64,000 nucleotides of DNA from the NCBI RefSeq assembly GCF_014211915.1, contig NZ_CP060040.1, positions 558,001 to 622,000 of the forward strand, read 5' to 3'. Both the position numbers and the translations under genes were made by a program. This DNA is from Burkholderia cenocepacia (lineage in GTDB: Bacteria; Pseudomonadota; Gammaproteobacteria; Burkholderiales; Burkholderiaceae). The notes below the pieces were generated by a model. It was not told the DNA's origin. It did not search any database and saw only the letters and a program-made list of their open reading frames with translations. Positions 8,289 to 18,505 of the stretch are shown in pieces. Every line of letters starts with the position of its first letter. The stretch's first letter is position 1.

Positions 8289-8325
8289 GCGCACGGTCGT
8301 GCCGGAACGCGGCACGACCGTGCGC
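8289..8325. terminator. Strong perfect hairpin downstream of the sigma factor gene
   Basis: GCGCACGGTCGTGCCG (8289-8304) pairs perfectly with 8310-8325 around a 5-nt GAACG loop. It lies 15 bp past the stop of the leftward sigma factor gene and before the next leftward gene. No T tract follows on the minus strand, so it may be a terminator lacking a U run, an mRNA 3' stabiliser, or a protein site. Confidence 0.5.
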
Positions 8326-8339
8326 GTTGCGCGATGCGC

Positions 8340-9884
8340 TTACGCGTCGAGAAACGACTGCGCGTTCTCGGCCTCGGCGGCCGTACGCAGCGCGGCGAGC
8401 GCCCGTTTCTCGATCTGCCGCACGCGCTCGCGCGACATCCCCGCATCCTGCGCGATCGCGTCGTAGGTGTCGGGCTCGGCGCCGCCGAGGCCGAACCGCC
8501 GGCGCAGCACGTCGGCCTCGGTCGGCGTGACCGACCGCAGCAGCGAGCGCACGCAGTCGCGCATGCGCGTGTCGGCCAGTTGCTCGAACGGGCTGGCCGA
8601 CGCCTGGTCCTCGATCAGTTCCACGAGGCCGGTGTCCGCGTCCGGCAGCGGCGTATCGAGCGAGACCGGCTCGGCGGGCAGCGCGAGCACCGCGCGCAGC
8701 TTGTCTTCGGCGAGGCCGGTTTCAGCCACGAGCTCGGCCGGCGTGGCGCGGCGGCCCGTGCGCTGGCGAAAGCGCAGTGCATGCCGCTGCACGCGCTGGT
8801 ACTGATCGCCGACGTGCACCGGCACGCGGATCGTACGCGAGCGATCCGCGACCGCGCGTGCGATCGCCTGGCGAATCCACCAGGTCGCATAGGTCGAGAA
8901 CTTGAACCCGCGCCGGTATTCGAATTTCTCGATCGCGCGCATCAGGCCGAGACAGCCGTCCTGCACGAGGTCGGACAGATCGACGCCGCGGTTCACGTAC
9001 TTGCGCGCGATCGACAGCACGAGCCGCAGGTTCGCCTCGAGCATCGCACGCGTCGCGTCGCGCACTTTTTGCTGGCCGTCGCTCAACGCGGCTGCGAGTG
9101 CGCGCCGCGCGACCGCGTCGAAGCATGCGGCGTCAGCCGCCGACGGATCATCGGAGGCGGCCGCGAGCGCGCGCACGGTACGGCTTGCGTCGTCGACGGC
9201 CGGTGCGACCCAGGCGAGCGAGCCGAGCAGGGCGGCCACGTGGTTGCGCGCGTCGCGGTAGTCGGCCGAACGGCTGCCATGCGCATGCAATGCATCACGC
9301 AGTGCCGACACCGCTGCCTGCAGCGCATCGTAGCGGGCGGGCGCGGGCGTTTCGCCATCCTCTTCATCGGGCGATCCGGTTGTGCCTGTTGCGCCGGTTG
9401 CGCCCGTCGCGCGATGACGCTCGAGCAGTACGTCGACGGCGGGCGGATAGCCGGCGATCGCATGCAGCACCTGATGACGGCCCGTCTCGATCTCGCGGGC
9501 GAGCACGATTTCGCCTTCGCGCGTGAGCAGCGGCACCGCATGCATGCGCCGCATGTAGAGCGCGAGCGGATCGGTCGACGCGCTGGTACCGCGCGCGAGG
9601 TCGCCGAGCATGGCCCGGCCTTCGTCGAGCGCGTCGCGATCGACCTCGACCGGCGCCGCGCCGGCAAACGGTGCAGGCACGGCCGGCTCGTCGAGTACCG
9701 CGATGCCGATGTCGGCCAGCGCGGCGCGCACGACGTCGAGCGCGTCGGGGCTGTCGCTTTCGGGCGGCAGCGCGTCGACGAGGTCGGCGTGCGTCAGATA
9801 ACCCTGCTCGCCGGCGAGCGCCAGCAGCTGGATGATCGGATCGAGCGGTGTGTCCGCCCGGGGAGTGGGGCGTGGCGTAGTCAT
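8340..9884 (-). CDS. RpoD-like sigma-70 family RNA polymerase sigma factor (second primary-type sigma)
   Basis: This 514-aa protein has the full order of primary sigma regions: a 1.1-like helix ([21 protein letters not shown], residues about 20-40), region 1.2 ([29 protein letters not shown], about 105-133), a non-conserved insert, region 2 ([28 protein letters not shown], then [31 protein letters not shown]), region 3, and region 4 ending [17 protein letters not shown]. It is shorter than housekeeping RpoD of the group (well above 600 aa) and lacks its long acidic N-terminal part, so it is more likely an alternative group 1/2 factor that reads near-consensus promoters. A low-complexity ATGATGATGTTG stretch sits in the insert near residue 160. 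Confidence 0.85.
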   Translation of the reverse strand: MTTPRPTPRADTPLDPIIQLLALAGEQGYLTHADLVDALPPESDSPDALDVVRAALADIGIAVLDEPAVPAPFAGAAPVEVDRDALDEGRAMLGDLARGTSASTDPLALYMRRMHAVPLLTREGEIVLAREIETGRHQVLHAIAGYPPAVDVLLERHRATGATGATGTTGSPDEEDGETPAPARYDALQAAVSALRDALHAHGSRSADYRDARNHVAALLGSLAWVAPAVDDASRTVRALAAASDDPSAADAACFDAVARRALAAALSDGQQKVRDATRAMLEANLRLVLSIARKYVNRGVDLSDLVQDGCLGLMRAIEKFEYRRGFKFSTYATWWIRQAIARAVADRSRTIRVPVHVGDQYQRVQRHALRFRQRTGRRATPAELVAETGLAEDKLRAVLALPAEPVSLDTPLPDADTGLVELIEDQASASPFEQLADTRMRDCVRSLLRSVTPTEADVLRRRFGLGGAEPDTYDAIAQDAGMSRERVRQIEKRALAALRTAAEAENAQSFLDA

Positions 9885-9990
9885 GTCGATGGCGGCGCGA
9901 GCCGCGTTCCTGTCTGGGCGGGCCGAAGCTCGCCGGTTTGCGGTTGCCGGTGGGTCGCGGACGCCCGTCCGCGCCGGTCAGCCCGACATC

Positions 9991-10023
9991 GTTCAAGTTG
10001 AGGGCATTTGCGCCAACTTCAAC
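9991..10023. promoter_or_regulatory. Inverted repeat upstream of the sigma factor gene
   Basis: GTTCAAGTTG and CAACTTCAAC are complementary at 9 of 10 positions with a 13-bp spacer, 107 bp upstream of the sigma factor start in the roughly 300-bp gap to the divergent lipoprotein gene. It could be an operator for either gene. No regulator gene is next to it. Confidence 0.4.
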
Positions 10024-10180
10024 GCCGGCGCCGCGGACGGGCCAGCACGCGGCGTTCCTGCCCCGCCGTGCGGGCAGGAAACAAAAAGTAACCGATCATA
10101 CGCGCGGAAATCTGCAGGGGACGTAAGCTAGAGTCAGGCGCGCGCCCGGCGGCGACGCGCGGATTCTGCCGGAGTACGAG

Positions 10181-10606
10181 ATGAACCCGATTTCCGCCGC
10201 GAGGCCCGCCGTCGTCGGGCTGGCCGCACTGATGCTTGGCGGCTGCTACTACACGAGCCCGTATGGTTATGCACCTTATTACGCGCCGGTGCCCGCCACG
10301 GTGACGCAGCGCGAGATTCCAGCCGCACCGACCGCGTCCGGTCCGGCGCCGTCGACCGTACCCCAGGCGCAGGTCGACGCCGGCCCGGCGGTGCCGGTGT
10401 ATGTCGCCCCGGCCTACGTGCCGCCGCCGTACCCGTATTACTACCCGGCGTACTACTCCGGCTGGTACGGGCCGCCCGTGACGATCGGCTTCTGGGGCCG
10501 CTGGGGCGGCGGCGGATACTGGGGCGGCCGCGGCGGGTACTGGCATCGTCCGTGGGGCGGCGGGCATTGGGGTGGCGGCCACTGGGGCGGCGGCCATCGG
10601 CACTGA
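10181..10606 (+). CDS. Small lipoprotein with Tyr/Pro-rich middle and Gly/Trp/His-rich tail
   Basis: This 141-aa protein has a short signal peptide ending in the lipobox LGGC (cysteine at about residue 22), then CYYTSPYGYAPYYAPVP, a proline/tyrosine-rich middle (PAYVPPPYPYYYPAYYSGWYGPP, about 78-100) and a tail of GGYWGG, GGHWGGGHW repeats ending HRH. It is likely an outer-membrane-anchored protein. The histidine-rich tail might bind metal, but that is a guess. It sits 33 bp ahead of the SH3-like gene, probably in one transcript. I do not recognise a named family. Confidence 0.75.
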   Translation: MNPISAARPAVVGLAALMLGGCYYTSPYGYAPYYAPVPATVTQREIPAAPTASGPAPSTVPQAQVDAGPAVPVYVAPAYVPPPYPYYYPAYYSGWYGPPVTIGFWGRWGGGGYWGGRGGYWHRPWGGGHWGGGHWGGGHRH

Positions 10607-10639
10607 CCGGCGCGCGGCGGCGCGGCGCGGGAGAGCATC

Positions 10640-11578
10640 ATGAGGAACACGATTGTCCGAAGTCTGTGCGTCGTCCTGGCCGGCCTCGCGGCCGCACCGG
10701 GCGTCGCCGATGCGCAGAGCAGCGCTTACACGAACTCGCCGGCCGAGCTGTTTGCCGGGCCGGCGCCCGATTATCCGGTGGTCGCGCAGATCCCGCCCGG
10801 CACCGCGCTGGATGTGTTCGGCTGCCTGAGCGACTACACGTGGTGCGATGTCGCGCTGCCGGGCGTGCGCGGCTGGATCGATGCGCAGTTGCTCGACTAT
10901 CCGTACCAGGGCAGCTACGTGCCGTTGCTCCAATACGGCGCGATCATCGGCGTGCCGGTGACCGGCTTTGCGATCGGCGCGTACTGGGATCGCTATTACC
11001 GGCACCGCCCGTGGTATCCCGACCGTGATCGCTGGGCGCATCGTGCGGAGCCGAGGCTCGGCCCCGGCGGCATGCCGCCCGCGCAAGGGCGTCCGCAACC
11101 GGGTGCGCCGATGCAAGTCACGCCGGGCGGCCCGCCGCCCGTGCATGACACGCGGCCGTCGGCGACGCGCGGCGGCTGGAACGGCGCGAACCGCGTGCCG
11201 CCGCCGGCTGCACCGGCACCGGCACCGGCGCCGGGTGGAGTGGGTAATGCGCGTCCGGCCAGCCCGCCGACGCCGATGCCGGGCGGGATGGGTAATGTGC
11301 GTCCGGCCAGCCCGGCGGCGCCGACGCCGATGCCGGGCGGGATGGGTAATGTGCGTCCGGCCAGCCCGGCGGCGCCGACGCCGATGCCGGGCGGCGCGGG
11401 TAATACGCGCCCGGCCAGCCCGCCGCCCGCGCCGGGCGGCGAAGCCCGCACGATGCCTCAGCCCGCGCGCCAGGGAGGTTGGGGCGGCGGCGGTTATGCG
11501 CGGCCGCAAGGCGGCGGAAACGGCGGCGGCAACCATGGCGGCGGTGGAGGCGGCGGTCCCGACGAACTCCGCCACTGA
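10640..11578 (+). CDS. Secreted SH3-like domain protein with tandem Pro/Gly repeats
   Basis: This 312-aa protein has a Sec signal peptide (MRNTIVRSLCVVLAGLAAAPGVADAQ, cleavage after ADA), then a bacterial SH3-like domain (residues about 30-85: NSPAELFAGPAPDYPVVAQIPPGTALDVFGCLSDYTWCDVALPGVRGWIDAQLL) with two cysteines that may form a disulfide. A YWDRYYRHRPWYPDRDR linker leads into a long disordered tail made of repeats (GMGNVRPASPAAPTPMPGG) and a GGG/NHGG end. It probably acts in the periplasm or at the peptidoglycan. It follows the lipoprotein gene closely and ends just before a strong terminator. Confidence 0.75.
   Translation: MRNTIVRSLCVVLAGLAAAPGVADAQSSAYTNSPAELFAGPAPDYPVVAQIPPGTALDVFGCLSDYTWCDVALPGVRGWIDAQLLDYPYQGSYVPLLQYGAIIGVPVTGFAIGAYWDRYYRHRPWYPDRDRWAHRAEPRLGPGGMPPAQGRPQPGAPMQVTPGGPPPVHDTRPSATRGGWNGANRVPPPAAPAPAPAPGGVGNARPASPPTPMPGGMGNVRPASPAAPTPMPGGMGNVRPASPAAPTPMPGGAGNTRPASPPPAPGGEARTMPQPARQGGWGGGGYARPQGGGNGGGNHGGGGGGGPDELRH
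11233..11433 (+). repeat. In-frame tandem repeat, units of 48, 54, 54 and 45 bp
   Basis: Units begin at 11233, 11281, 11335 and 11389. The two central 54-bp units are identical base for base, encoding GGMGNVRPASPAAPTPMP; the outer units are shorter variants. All unit lengths are multiples of 3, so copy-number change keeps the frame of the SH3-like protein. Confidence 0.9.
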
Positions 11579-11616
11579 CGGCGTCGGTGCCGCGGGTTCT
11601 CCGGGCACCAGACAAA

Positions 11617-11642
11617 AAAAGCCGCTCCGGAGAGCGGCTTTT
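11617..11642 (+). terminator. Rho-independent terminator, possibly bidirectional
   Basis: GCCGCTC and GAGCGGC pair around a CGGA loop, extended by an A4/T4 pair (11617-11620 with 11639-11642). It lies 38 bp past the stop of the SH3-like gene and 80 bp past the end of the convergent ilvD gene. A-rich and T-rich flanks allow it to work both ways. Confidence 0.85.
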
Positions 11643-11668
11643 GAGAGCGGCTTTTGAGAGCGGCTTTT
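11630..11668. repeat. Three tandem copies of a 13-bp terminator arm
   Basis: GAGAGCGGCTTTT occurs three times in a row (11630, 11643, 11656). The first copy is the 3' arm and T tract of the terminator; the other two provide spare 3' arms. Confidence 0.9.
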
Positions 11669-11723
11669 GGATCGGGCAAGCGGGGCGAGGTAAGGCGCTA
11701 CCGGTCGCCCGCCGCCCGCCGCA

Positions 11724-13583
11724 TCAGTCGTCGAGCAGCGACAGATCGCGCACGGCGCCCTTGTCGGCCGACATGACCAGCTTCGCGTATGCCTTCAGCG
11801 CGGCGGACACCTTGCGCGGGCGCGGCTGCGCGGGCTTCCAGCCCTTCGCGTTCTGCTCCTCGCGGCGGCGCGCCAGTTCCTCGTCCGACACCAGCACGTC
11901 GATCGTGCGGTTCGGAATGTCGATGCGAATCCGGTCGCCGTCGCGCACGAGGCCGATCGCGCCGCCCGCCGCCGCTTCCGGCGAGCAGTGGCCGATCGAC
12001 AGCCCCGACGTACCGCCCGAGAACCGGCCGTCCGTCAGCAGCGCACACGCCTTGCCGAGCCCTTTCGACTTGATGTAGCTGGTCGGGTAGAGCATTTCCT
12101 GCATGCCCGGGCCGCCCTTCGGGCCTTCGTAGCGCACGATCACCACGTCGCCGGCCTTGACCTTGTCGTTCAGGATGTTCTCGACCGCTTCGTCCTGCGA
12201 TTCGGTCACGTGCGCCGAGCCTTCGAACACGAGGATGCTTTCGTCGACGCCGGCCGTCTTCACCACGCAGCCGTCGAGCGCGATGTTGCCGGTCAGCACG
12301 GCGAGGCCGCCTTCCTTCGAGAACGCATGCTCGTACGAGCGGATGCAGCCCTCGGCGCGATCGAGGTCGAGGCTCGGCCAGCGCGTGTTCTGGCTGAACG
12401 CGACCTGCGTCGGGATGCCGGCCGGGCCGGCCAGGTAGAACGTGCGGACCGCTTCGTCCTGCGTGAGGACGATGTCCCACTGGTCGAGCGCATCCTTCAG
12501 CGTCGGCGCGTGGACGGTCGGCACGTCGGTGTGCAGCTTGCCGGCGCGCTCGAGCTCGCCGAGGATCGCCATGATGCCGCCGGCGCGGTGCACGTCCTCG
12601 ATGTGGTACTTGTTCGTGTTCGGCGCGACCTTGCACAGCTGCGGCACGGTGCGCGACAGACGGTCGATGTCCTTCATCGTGAAGTCGATGCCGGCTTCCT
12701 GCGCGATCGCGAGCAGGTGCAGGATCGTGTTGGTCGAGCCGCCCATCGCGATGTCGAGCGTCATCGCGTTCTCGAACGCCTTGAAGCCGACCGAGCGCGG
12801 CAGCACGCGTTCGTCGTCCTGCTCGTAGTGCTGGCGCGTCAGCTCGACGATGCGGCGGCCGGCGCGCTTGAACAGCTGTTCGCGATCGGCGTGCGTGGCG
12901 ACCACCGTACCGTTGCCGGGCAGCGACAGGCCGAGCGCTTCGGTCAGGCAGTTCATCGAGTTCGCGGTGAACATGCCCGAGCACGAGCCGCAGGTCGGGC
13001 AGGCCGAGCGTTCGACTTCGGCGACGTCGGCGTCCGAATACGACTGGTCGGCCGCGATCACCATCGCGTCGACGAGGTCGAGCTTCTTCAGTTCGACGGT
13101 CTTGGTGACCGGGTTCGCGAGGCGCGTCTTGCCGGCTTCCATCGGGCCGCCCGACACGAAGATCACCGGAATGTTGAGGCGCATCGCGGCCATCAGCATC
13201 CCCGGCGTGATCTTGTCGCAGTTCGAGATGCACACCATCGCGTCCGCGCAGTGCGCGTTCACCATGTATTCGACCGAATCGGCGATGATGTCGCGGCTCG
13301 GCAGCGAGTACAGCATGCCGTCGTGGCCCATCGCGATGCCGTCGTCGACCGCGATCGTGTTGAATTCCTTCGCGACGCCGCCGGCAGCCTCGATCTCGCG
13401 CGCGACGAGCTGGCCGAGATCCTTCAGGTGCACGTGCCCGGGCACGAACTGGGTGAACGAGTTGACGACCGCGATGATCGGCTTCGAGAAATCGTCGTCT
13501 TTCATGCCGGTGGCGCGCCACAGCGAGCGCGCACCTGCCATGTTGCGGCCGGCGGTGGAGGTTTTGGAGCGGTAAGTGGGCAT
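11724..13583 (-). CDS. ilvD: Dihydroxy-acid dehydratase
   Basis: This 619-aa enzyme dehydrates 2,3-dihydroxy-isovalerate and its methylvalerate analogue to the 2-keto acids in valine/isoleucine synthesis. The sequence is close to the E. coli-type enzyme (616 aa), beginning [20 protein letters not shown]. Iron-sulfur cysteines lie in [11 protein letters not shown] (C122) and [12 protein letters not shown] (C195, with C198 and C201 nearby), and the metal-binding aspartate is in VDDGIAMGH (D80/D81). The ATG at 13583 was chosen over an upstream in-frame start because homology begins here. It is transcribed alone, convergent with the SH3-like gene. Confidence 0.95.
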   Translation of the reverse strand: MPTYRSKTSTAGRNMAGARSLWRATGMKDDDFSKPIIAVVNSFTQFVPGHVHLKDLGQLVAREIEAAGGVAKEFNTIAVDDGIAMGHDGMLYSLPSRDIIADSVEYMVNAHCADAMVCISNCDKITPGMLMAAMRLNIPVIFVSGGPMEAGKTRLANPVTKTVELKKLDLVDAMVIAADQSYSDADVAEVERSACPTCGSCSGMFTANSMNCLTEALGLSLPGNGTVVATHADREQLFKRAGRRIVELTRQHYEQDDERVLPRSVGFKAFENAMTLDIAMGGSTNTILHLLAIAQEAGIDFTMKDIDRLSRTVPQLCKVAPNTNKYHIEDVHRAGGIMAILGELERAGKLHTDVPTVHAPTLKDALDQWDIVLTQDEAVRTFYLAGPAGIPTQVAFSQNTRWPSLDLDRAEGCIRSYEHAFSKEGGLAVLTGNIALDGCVVKTAGVDESILVFEGSAHVTESQDEAVENILNDKVKAGDVVIVRYEGPKGGPGMQEMLYPTSYIKSKGLGKACALLTDGRFSGGTSGLSIGHCSPEAAAGGAIGLVRDGDRIRIDIPNRTIDVLVSDEELARRREEQNAKGWKPAQPRPRKVSAALKAYAKLVMSADKGAVRDLSLLDD

Positions 13584-13956
13584 GGTGATGGCTGAAGAAA
13601 TATCGCGGGAAAAGGGTGGAGGCACGGGAATAAAGGCCTCTCTCGCGCCCGTGCGAACAACCTCTTGAGCTGCGCCCTGGGCAAACTCCCCGATTATCCC
13701 ACAGCCGCCGGGCGGGCGGCGCCGGCCGGAGCGGGCGAGTGAGGCCGGTGGTGCACCGGACAGGGGTTAAGTGCACTCGGCACACAGACGTCACGAAGCA
13801 CGAGGCCCCGAGGAAGCCCGAAGCACGAGGCCCGAAGCCCGAAGCCCGAAGCCCGAAGCCCCAAGCCCCAAGCCCCAAGCAATCCATCGCCACAGGCCCG
13901 CCGGCGGCTTCATTGCCCGTTCTGCCGACGATGAAGCCGCGCCGCTCGATCGCGCG
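13584..13956. other. Intergenic region with a simple-sequence repeat, no gene seen
   Basis: This gap lies between ilvD and the imine reductase gene, both leftward. Open frames through it are repeat-coded and lack ribosome-binding sites. Apart from the heptamer array (13802-13880) I see no clear feature; it should hold the ilvD promoter. Confidence 0.6.
13802..13880. repeat. Degenerate heptanucleotide array (CCCGAAG / CCCCAAG)
   Basis: About ten imperfect 7-bp units in a row; the clean core is four CCCGAAG-type units followed by three CCCCAAG-type units. It sits upstream of ilvD and downstream of the hydroxyproline operon. Confidence 0.85.
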
Positions 13957-14979
13957 TCAGTCGAGCAGCGTCAGGATCTCGTCGTACAGCGCCTTCGGAA
14001 TCCGCACGCCGTTCGCGATGCTGCGCGCACGGGCGTCGAAGCGCCGTTGCGACGGCAGCCGCGCGCCCTGCGCGACGATCGATTCGAACATCCGCTCGCC
14101 GCGCGCGAGCCCCGCGTCGAGATCGTCGCCGAGAAACACCTTCGGATCGAACGCGATCACGAGTTCGCCGTGGCACGGCGTCGCGCCGACGCCTTCGTCG
14201 AAGTCCATCGATTCCCGGCTCGTCATGTCGCCGATCAGCGCGCCGCCGAGCAGCTCGACCATCGCCGCGAGCGCCGAACCCTTGTGGCCGCCGAACGTGC
14301 GCATCGCGCCTTGCAGCGCGGCCTTCGCGTCGGTGGTCGGCTGCCCGTTCGCGTCGATCGCCCAGTGCGGCGGAATCGCCTTGCCTTGCTTCGCGTGCAG
14401 CTCGATGTCGCCGCGCGCGATCGCGCTCGTCGCGAAATCGAACACGAACGGCTCGCCGCCCGGGCGCGGCCACGCGAACGCGATCGGGTTGGTGCCGAAC
14501 ACCGGCTCGCGGCCGCCTTCCGGGGCGACCCAGCTATGGCTCGGGTTCATCGCGATGCCGACCAGCCCTTCGGCCGCGATCGCCTCGACCTCGGGCCACA
14601 GCGCGGAGAAGTGATAGCAGTGGTTGATCGCCATCGCGGCGATGCCGTGCTGCTTCGCCATCTCGACCAGCACGGGCAGCCCGGTCTCGAAGCTCAGCAG
14701 CGAGAAGCCGCGATGCGCATCGACCGCGACGATCGACGACGACAGCCGGCGCAGCGTCGGCACGGCCTGCGGATCGACCTTGCCTTTCCTCAGCGACCGC
14801 ACGCAGACGAGCAGCCGGTACACGCCGTGCGAATGGCATTCGTCGCGCTGGCCCTGCGTGATCACGTTCGCGATGGCACGCGCATGCGCGTCGGACATTC
14901 CGTGGTGCGTCAGCACGCGCAGCGCGAGCGTGTGGACTTCGTCGAGCGACAGGACGACTTCGGTGGTGGGCTCAGCCAT
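13957..14979 (-). CDS. lhpD: Delta1-pyrroline-2-carboxylate / piperideine-2-carboxylate reductase (malate/L-lactate dehydrogenase family)
   Basis: This 340-aa NAD(P)H-dependent reductase belongs to the Ldh/DpkA fold family: [23 protein letters not shown] at the N-terminus, the conserved [10 protein letters not shown] (residues about 47-56), the nucleotide-binding [28 protein letters not shown], and [18 protein letters not shown] near residue 235. In bacteria that use hydroxyprolines, this enzyme reduces the cyclic imine made from trans-3-hydroxy-L-proline to L-proline. Here it is the last gene of the leftward hydroxyproline operon and its ATG overlaps the end of the semialdehyde dehydrogenase gene by 8 bp. 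The role is inferred from family and context; other Ldh-family substrates are possible. Confidence 0.75.
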   Translation of the reverse strand: MAEPTTEVVLSLDEVHTLALRVLTHHGMSDAHARAIANVITQGQRDECHSHGVYRLLVCVRSLRKGKVDPQAVPTLRRLSSSIVAVDAHRGFSLLSFETGLPVLVEMAKQHGIAAMAINHCYHFSALWPEVEAIAAEGLVGIAMNPSHSWVAPEGGREPVFGTNPIAFAWPRPGGEPFVFDFATSAIARGDIELHAKQGKAIPPHWAIDANGQPTTDAKAALQGAMRTFGGHKGSALAAMVELLGGALIGDMTSRESMDFDEGVGATPCHGELVIAFDPKVFLGDDLDAGLARGERMFESIVAQGARLPSQRRFDARARSIANGVRIPKALYDEILTLLD

Positions 14980-16564
14980 GGTTCACCTCGCGCGAAACGA
15001 GCACGCCGTCGATGCGTTGCGGTACGCGCAGCGGATTGCTGTTGCGTAGCGCGTCCGGCAGCAGCGCGTCGGGCAGGTCCTGGTACGACACGGGGCGCAG
15101 GAAGCGCTCGATCGCGCGGGCGCCGACCGACGTCGTGCGGGTGTCGGACGTCGCCGGGAACGGGCCGCCGTGCACCATCGCGTGGCCGACCTCGACGCCC
15201 GTGCCGAAGCCGTTGACGAGAATACGGCCGGCCTTGCGTTCGAGCGTCGGGCGCAGCGCGGCGAACAGCGCCGCGTCGCCATCGGCCAGATGCGCGGCGA
15301 TCGTCAACTGGCCTTCGAGCGATTTCAGCACGCGATGCAGCGTGTCGGCGTCCGGGCAGCGCACGATCAGCGAAGCGGGGCCGAATACTTCGTCGCGCAG
15401 TTCGGGGTGGGCGATGAACGCGTCCGCAGAGGTTGCGAACAGCGCCGCGCGCGCCTGATGACGGCCGCCTTCGACGCCTTCGGCCAGCAGCTCAACGGCC
15501 GAGTGATCGCGCAGCGCCGCGACGCCTTGTGCATAGCTCGCGTGGATGTGCGGTGTCAGCATCGTCTGCGCGGCGACGGCACGCACGGCATCGGCCGCCG
15601 CGGCCTCGAATGCGCGCAGCGCGGGGCCGTCGACCGCGAGTACGAGGCCCGGGTTCGTGCAGAACTGCCCGGCGCCGAGCGCGAGCGACGCGACGAACTG
15701 CGGTGCGATGGTGTCGTGACGGGCCTCGAGCGCGGCCGGACACAGCAGCACGGGATTGATCGAGCTCATTTCCGCATAGACGGGGATCGGCTCGGCCCGC
15801 GCGGCCGCGATATGCATCAGCGCGACGCCGCCGCGGCGCGACCCGGTGAAGCCGACGGCCTTGATGCGCGGATCGGCGACGAGCGCCTGGCCGATCTCGC
15901 GCGACGCGTCGAACAGCAGCGAGAACACGCCGGCCGGCATCCCGCATTCGCGCGCGGCCTGCTGGATCGCGCGGCCGACGAGTTCGGACGTGCCCGGATG
16001 CGCGGAATGCGCCTTGACGATCACCGGGCAGCCGGCCGCCAGCGCCGACGCCGTGTCGCCGCCGGCCACCGAGAACGCGAGCGGGAAGTTCGACGCGCCG
16101 AACACGGCCACCGGCCCGAGCGCGACGTTGCGCAGGCGCAGGTCGACGCGCGGCAGCGGCTTGCGCTCGGGGCGCGCCGGATCGATGCGCGCATCGAGAA
16201 AACCGCCGTCCCGCACGAGCGACGCGAACAGCGCGAGCTGGCCGACCGTGCGGCCGCGTTCGCCTTCGATGCGTGCACGTGGCAGCCCCGTTTCGACGAC
16301 GCAGCGCTCGATCAGGTCGTCGCCGAGCGCCATGATGTGGCGGCCGATCGCGTCGAGGAACGCGGCGCGTGCCTCGAGCGACGTTTCGCGATAGGTGTCG
16401 AACGCGTCGTCGGCGAGTGCGCACGCCGTTTCCAGGTCGTGCAGGCTCGCGCCGCCGAACGCCGGTTCGAGCGGTTCGCCGGTCGCGGCGGCGAGCGCGT
16501 GGAGGGTGCCGTTCTGTCCGGCGACGGCCGACTGGCCGATCAGGAGCTGACCTGTGAGTTGCAT
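14972..16564 (-). CDS. 2,5-dioxovalerate (alpha-ketoglutaric semialdehyde) dehydrogenase
   Basis: This 530-aa aldehyde dehydrogenase has the catalytic cysteine in [11 protein letters not shown] (C302) and the general base in EMSSINP (E265), with [32 protein letters not shown] as the cofactor-binding region and [16 protein letters not shown] near the N-terminus. The FCTNPG form and length are those of the NADP-linked alpha-ketoglutaric semialdehyde dehydrogenases. It oxidises alpha-ketoglutaric semialdehyde, made by the deaminase encoded upstream, to 2-oxoglutarate, ending the hydroxyproline route in the TCA cycle. The start at 16564 has GAGGA in front; a longer open frame runs backwards through the permease gene and was rejected. 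Confidence 0.9.
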   Translation of the reverse strand: MQLTGQLLIGQSAVAGQNGTLHALAAATGEPLEPAFGGASLHDLETACALADDAFDTYRETSLEARAAFLDAIGRHIMALGDDLIERCVVETGLPRARIEGERGRTVGQLALFASLVRDGGFLDARIDPARPERKPLPRVDLRLRNVALGPVAVFGASNFPLAFSVAGGDTASALAAGCPVIVKAHSAHPGTSELVGRAIQQAARECGMPAGVFSLLFDASREIGQALVADPRIKAVGFTGSRRGGVALMHIAAARAEPIPVYAEMSSINPVLLCPAALEARHDTIAPQFVASLALGAGQFCTNPGLVLAVDGPALRAFEAAAADAVRAVAAQTMLTPHIHASYAQGVAALRDHSAVELLAEGVEGGRHQARAALFATSADAFIAHPELRDEVFGPASLIVRCPDADTLHRVLKSLEGQLTIAAHLADGDAALFAALRPTLERKAGRILVNGFGTGVEVGHAMVHGGPFPATSDTRTTSVGARAIERFLRPVSYQDLPDALLPDALRNSNPLRVPQRIDGVLVSREVNHG

Positions 16565-16647
16565 GGTTTTCCTCGGAAAAAGCAGGGCCGGGCGTGCTGC
16601 GCCCGGCCGATGGAAGGGGAAAAGGGCGGGAAAAGGGCGCGGGCGCG

Positions 16648-18273
16648 TCAGTTCTCGTCGTCGTCGAGTTGCAGCTTGTCGGCGCGCACGCCGGTGTTCG
16701 CGCCCCAGTAGTAGATGACGAGCGCGACGGCCGCGACGACGACCGTGTCGTACGGATGCGCGAGCCGGCCGGTGCCGCCGAAGCCGCCGAGATACGACAG
16801 CACGATCATCGCTGCATAGAACGCGATCAGCCACGCGGACGAACGCACCTGCTCGGCGAGGCTCAGGTGCGCGGTCGGCACCCAACGGCGGCACGCGAGA
16901 TAGATCGCGAACATCACGATCTGCAGGCCGAGCAGCCAGGACACCGTGCTCCAGCCCGACCAGTAGACGATCAGCGCGGCGATCACGAACGACGCGGGGC
17001 CGGTGAGGCCGAACGCGCTGGCGCGGAACGGCCGCGGCAGGTCGGGCGCGGTGCGGCGCAGCGCGGCGACCGACACCGGGGCGACCGCATAGCTGAGCAC
17101 CAGCGCGGCCGACACGATGTTGATCAGCGCTTCCCACGACGGGAACGGCAGCGTCCAGAAGATCGCGAGGCCGAACGTGAGCCACAGGCCCGCGCGCGGG
17201 ATGCCCGACGCTTCGTCGACGCGCGTGAACACCTTGAAGAACGTGCCCGTCTTGGCCCAGCCGTAGACCACGCGCGGCGTCGCGTTCATGTAGATGTTGC
17301 CGCAGCCGCTCGGCGAGATCATCGCGTCGGCGACGACCATCACCGCGAGCCAGCCGACGCCGAGCGCGAGCGCGATGTCGCGGTACGGCAGCGAGAACGC
17401 CTTGCTCACGTCGTGCCAGCCGGCGGCGAGCATGGCCGTCGGGATGCTGCCGATGAACGCGAGTTGCAGCAGCACGTAGATCAGCGTCGACAGCAGGATC
17501 GACAGGATCAGCGCGATCGGGATCGTGCGCTGCGGATTGCGCACCTCGCTCGCGACCGACACGATCGGCGTGAGCCCGAGATACGCGAAGATGATGCCGC
17601 CGGCCGACACGGCCATCTCGATGCCCGGCATGCCGAACGGCGCGAAGCCGTGCACGGTCAGGTTCGCGGGCTTGAAGAACGTGAACAGCACGCCGATCAC
17701 CGCGAGCGGCACGATGAACTTGAAGACGCTGATGATGTTGTTCGCCTTCGCGAACGTCTTCACGCTCGAATAGTTCAGGTAAAAGAAGAAGCAGAGCAGC
17801 GCGGCCTGCACGAGCCAGCCGACGGTGGTCGGGTCGCTCGATCCTTCGACCGTCAGGCCCGGAAACCATGCGGCCGCGTACTGGCGCGCGGCGACGACTT
17901 CGATCGCGATCAGGCTCGAGAAAGCGATCAGCGTGATGAAGCCCATCAGGTAGCCGAGCAGCGGGCCGTGCGAGAACACCGGGTAGCGCACCACGCCGCC
18001 CGCGCGCGGCAGCGCGGCGCCGAGCTCGCAGTAGACGATGCCGAGCAGCAGCACCGCGAAGCCGCCGAGCAGCCACGAGAAGATGCCGGCCGGGCCCGCG
18101 ATCGTCGATACGTGACTCGCGGCGAACAGCCACCCCGAACCGAAAATGGCGCCGAGACCGATGAACGTGAGATCGGTCAGCGACAGCTGTTTCTTGAACT
18201 TGCCGTGACCCGCGCCGGGGTGCGCGGAACGGGAAAGCGGGACAGACGGGTGTGCGTTGCCTTGGCCTGGCAT
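16648..18273 (-). CDS. APC-family amino acid permease, probable hydroxyproline importer
   Basis: This 541-aa protein has about 12 membrane segments. After a hydrophilic N-terminus it shows the APC opening [26 protein letters not shown] (residues about 27-52) and [35 protein letters not shown], with the substrate-backbone-binding glycine motif GAIFGSGW. The tail after the last segment is short and acidic (LQLDDDEN). The start at 18273 follows AGGAG. It lies between the deaminase and semialdehyde dehydrogenase genes, so hydroxyproline or a related imino acid is the likely substrate, inferred from position only. Confidence 0.85.
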   Translation of the reverse strand: MPGQGNAHPSVPLSRSAHPGAGHGKFKKQLSLTDLTFIGLGAIFGSGWLFAASHVSTIAGPAGIFSWLLGGFAVLLLGIVYCELGAALPRAGGVVRYPVFSHGPLLGYLMGFITLIAFSSLIAIEVVAARQYAAAWFPGLTVEGSSDPTTVGWLVQAALLCFFFYLNYSSVKTFAKANNIISVFKFIVPLAVIGVLFTFFKPANLTVHGFAPFGMPGIEMAVSAGGIIFAYLGLTPIVSVASEVRNPQRTIPIALILSILLSTLIYVLLQLAFIGSIPTAMLAAGWHDVSKAFSLPYRDIALALGVGWLAVMVVADAMISPSGCGNIYMNATPRVVYGWAKTGTFFKVFTRVDEASGIPRAGLWLTFGLAIFWTLPFPSWEALINIVSAALVLSYAVAPVSVAALRRTAPDLPRPFRASAFGLTGPASFVIAALIVYWSGWSTVSWLLGLQIVMFAIYLACRRWVPTAHLSLAEQVRSSAWLIAFYAAMIVLSYLGGFGGTGRLAHPYDTVVVAAVALVIYYWGANTGVRADKLQLDDDEN

Positions 18274-18505
18274 GGGCGTGTCTCCTGGAGGGAATAGCGG
18301 CACAGGCTTGAGGTGCGCCGCGCTCCGACGGAGCAGCGGCGCCTGCCTGTCGGCCGGCGACGCCCGGTTCGAGCGACCGGGGCGGGCTGCGGGGCATTCA
18401 CGCGCGGCACGCTCTGGCGCCGCGGCGAACGGGCCAGCAGGCCATGCCGGACCGGAGACGGCGGCGCGCAGGCGCAATGCCCGCGCGCCGCCGCAGGGGC
18501 GTCGA

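Noticed and set aside
13802..13880. CRISPR array
   Set aside because: Units are 7 bp and contiguous, with no spacers.
13771..13956. Coding frame through the heptamer repeat
   Set aside because: The protein would be a repeat of EARS/KPEA units generated by the DNA repeat, with no ribosome-binding site.
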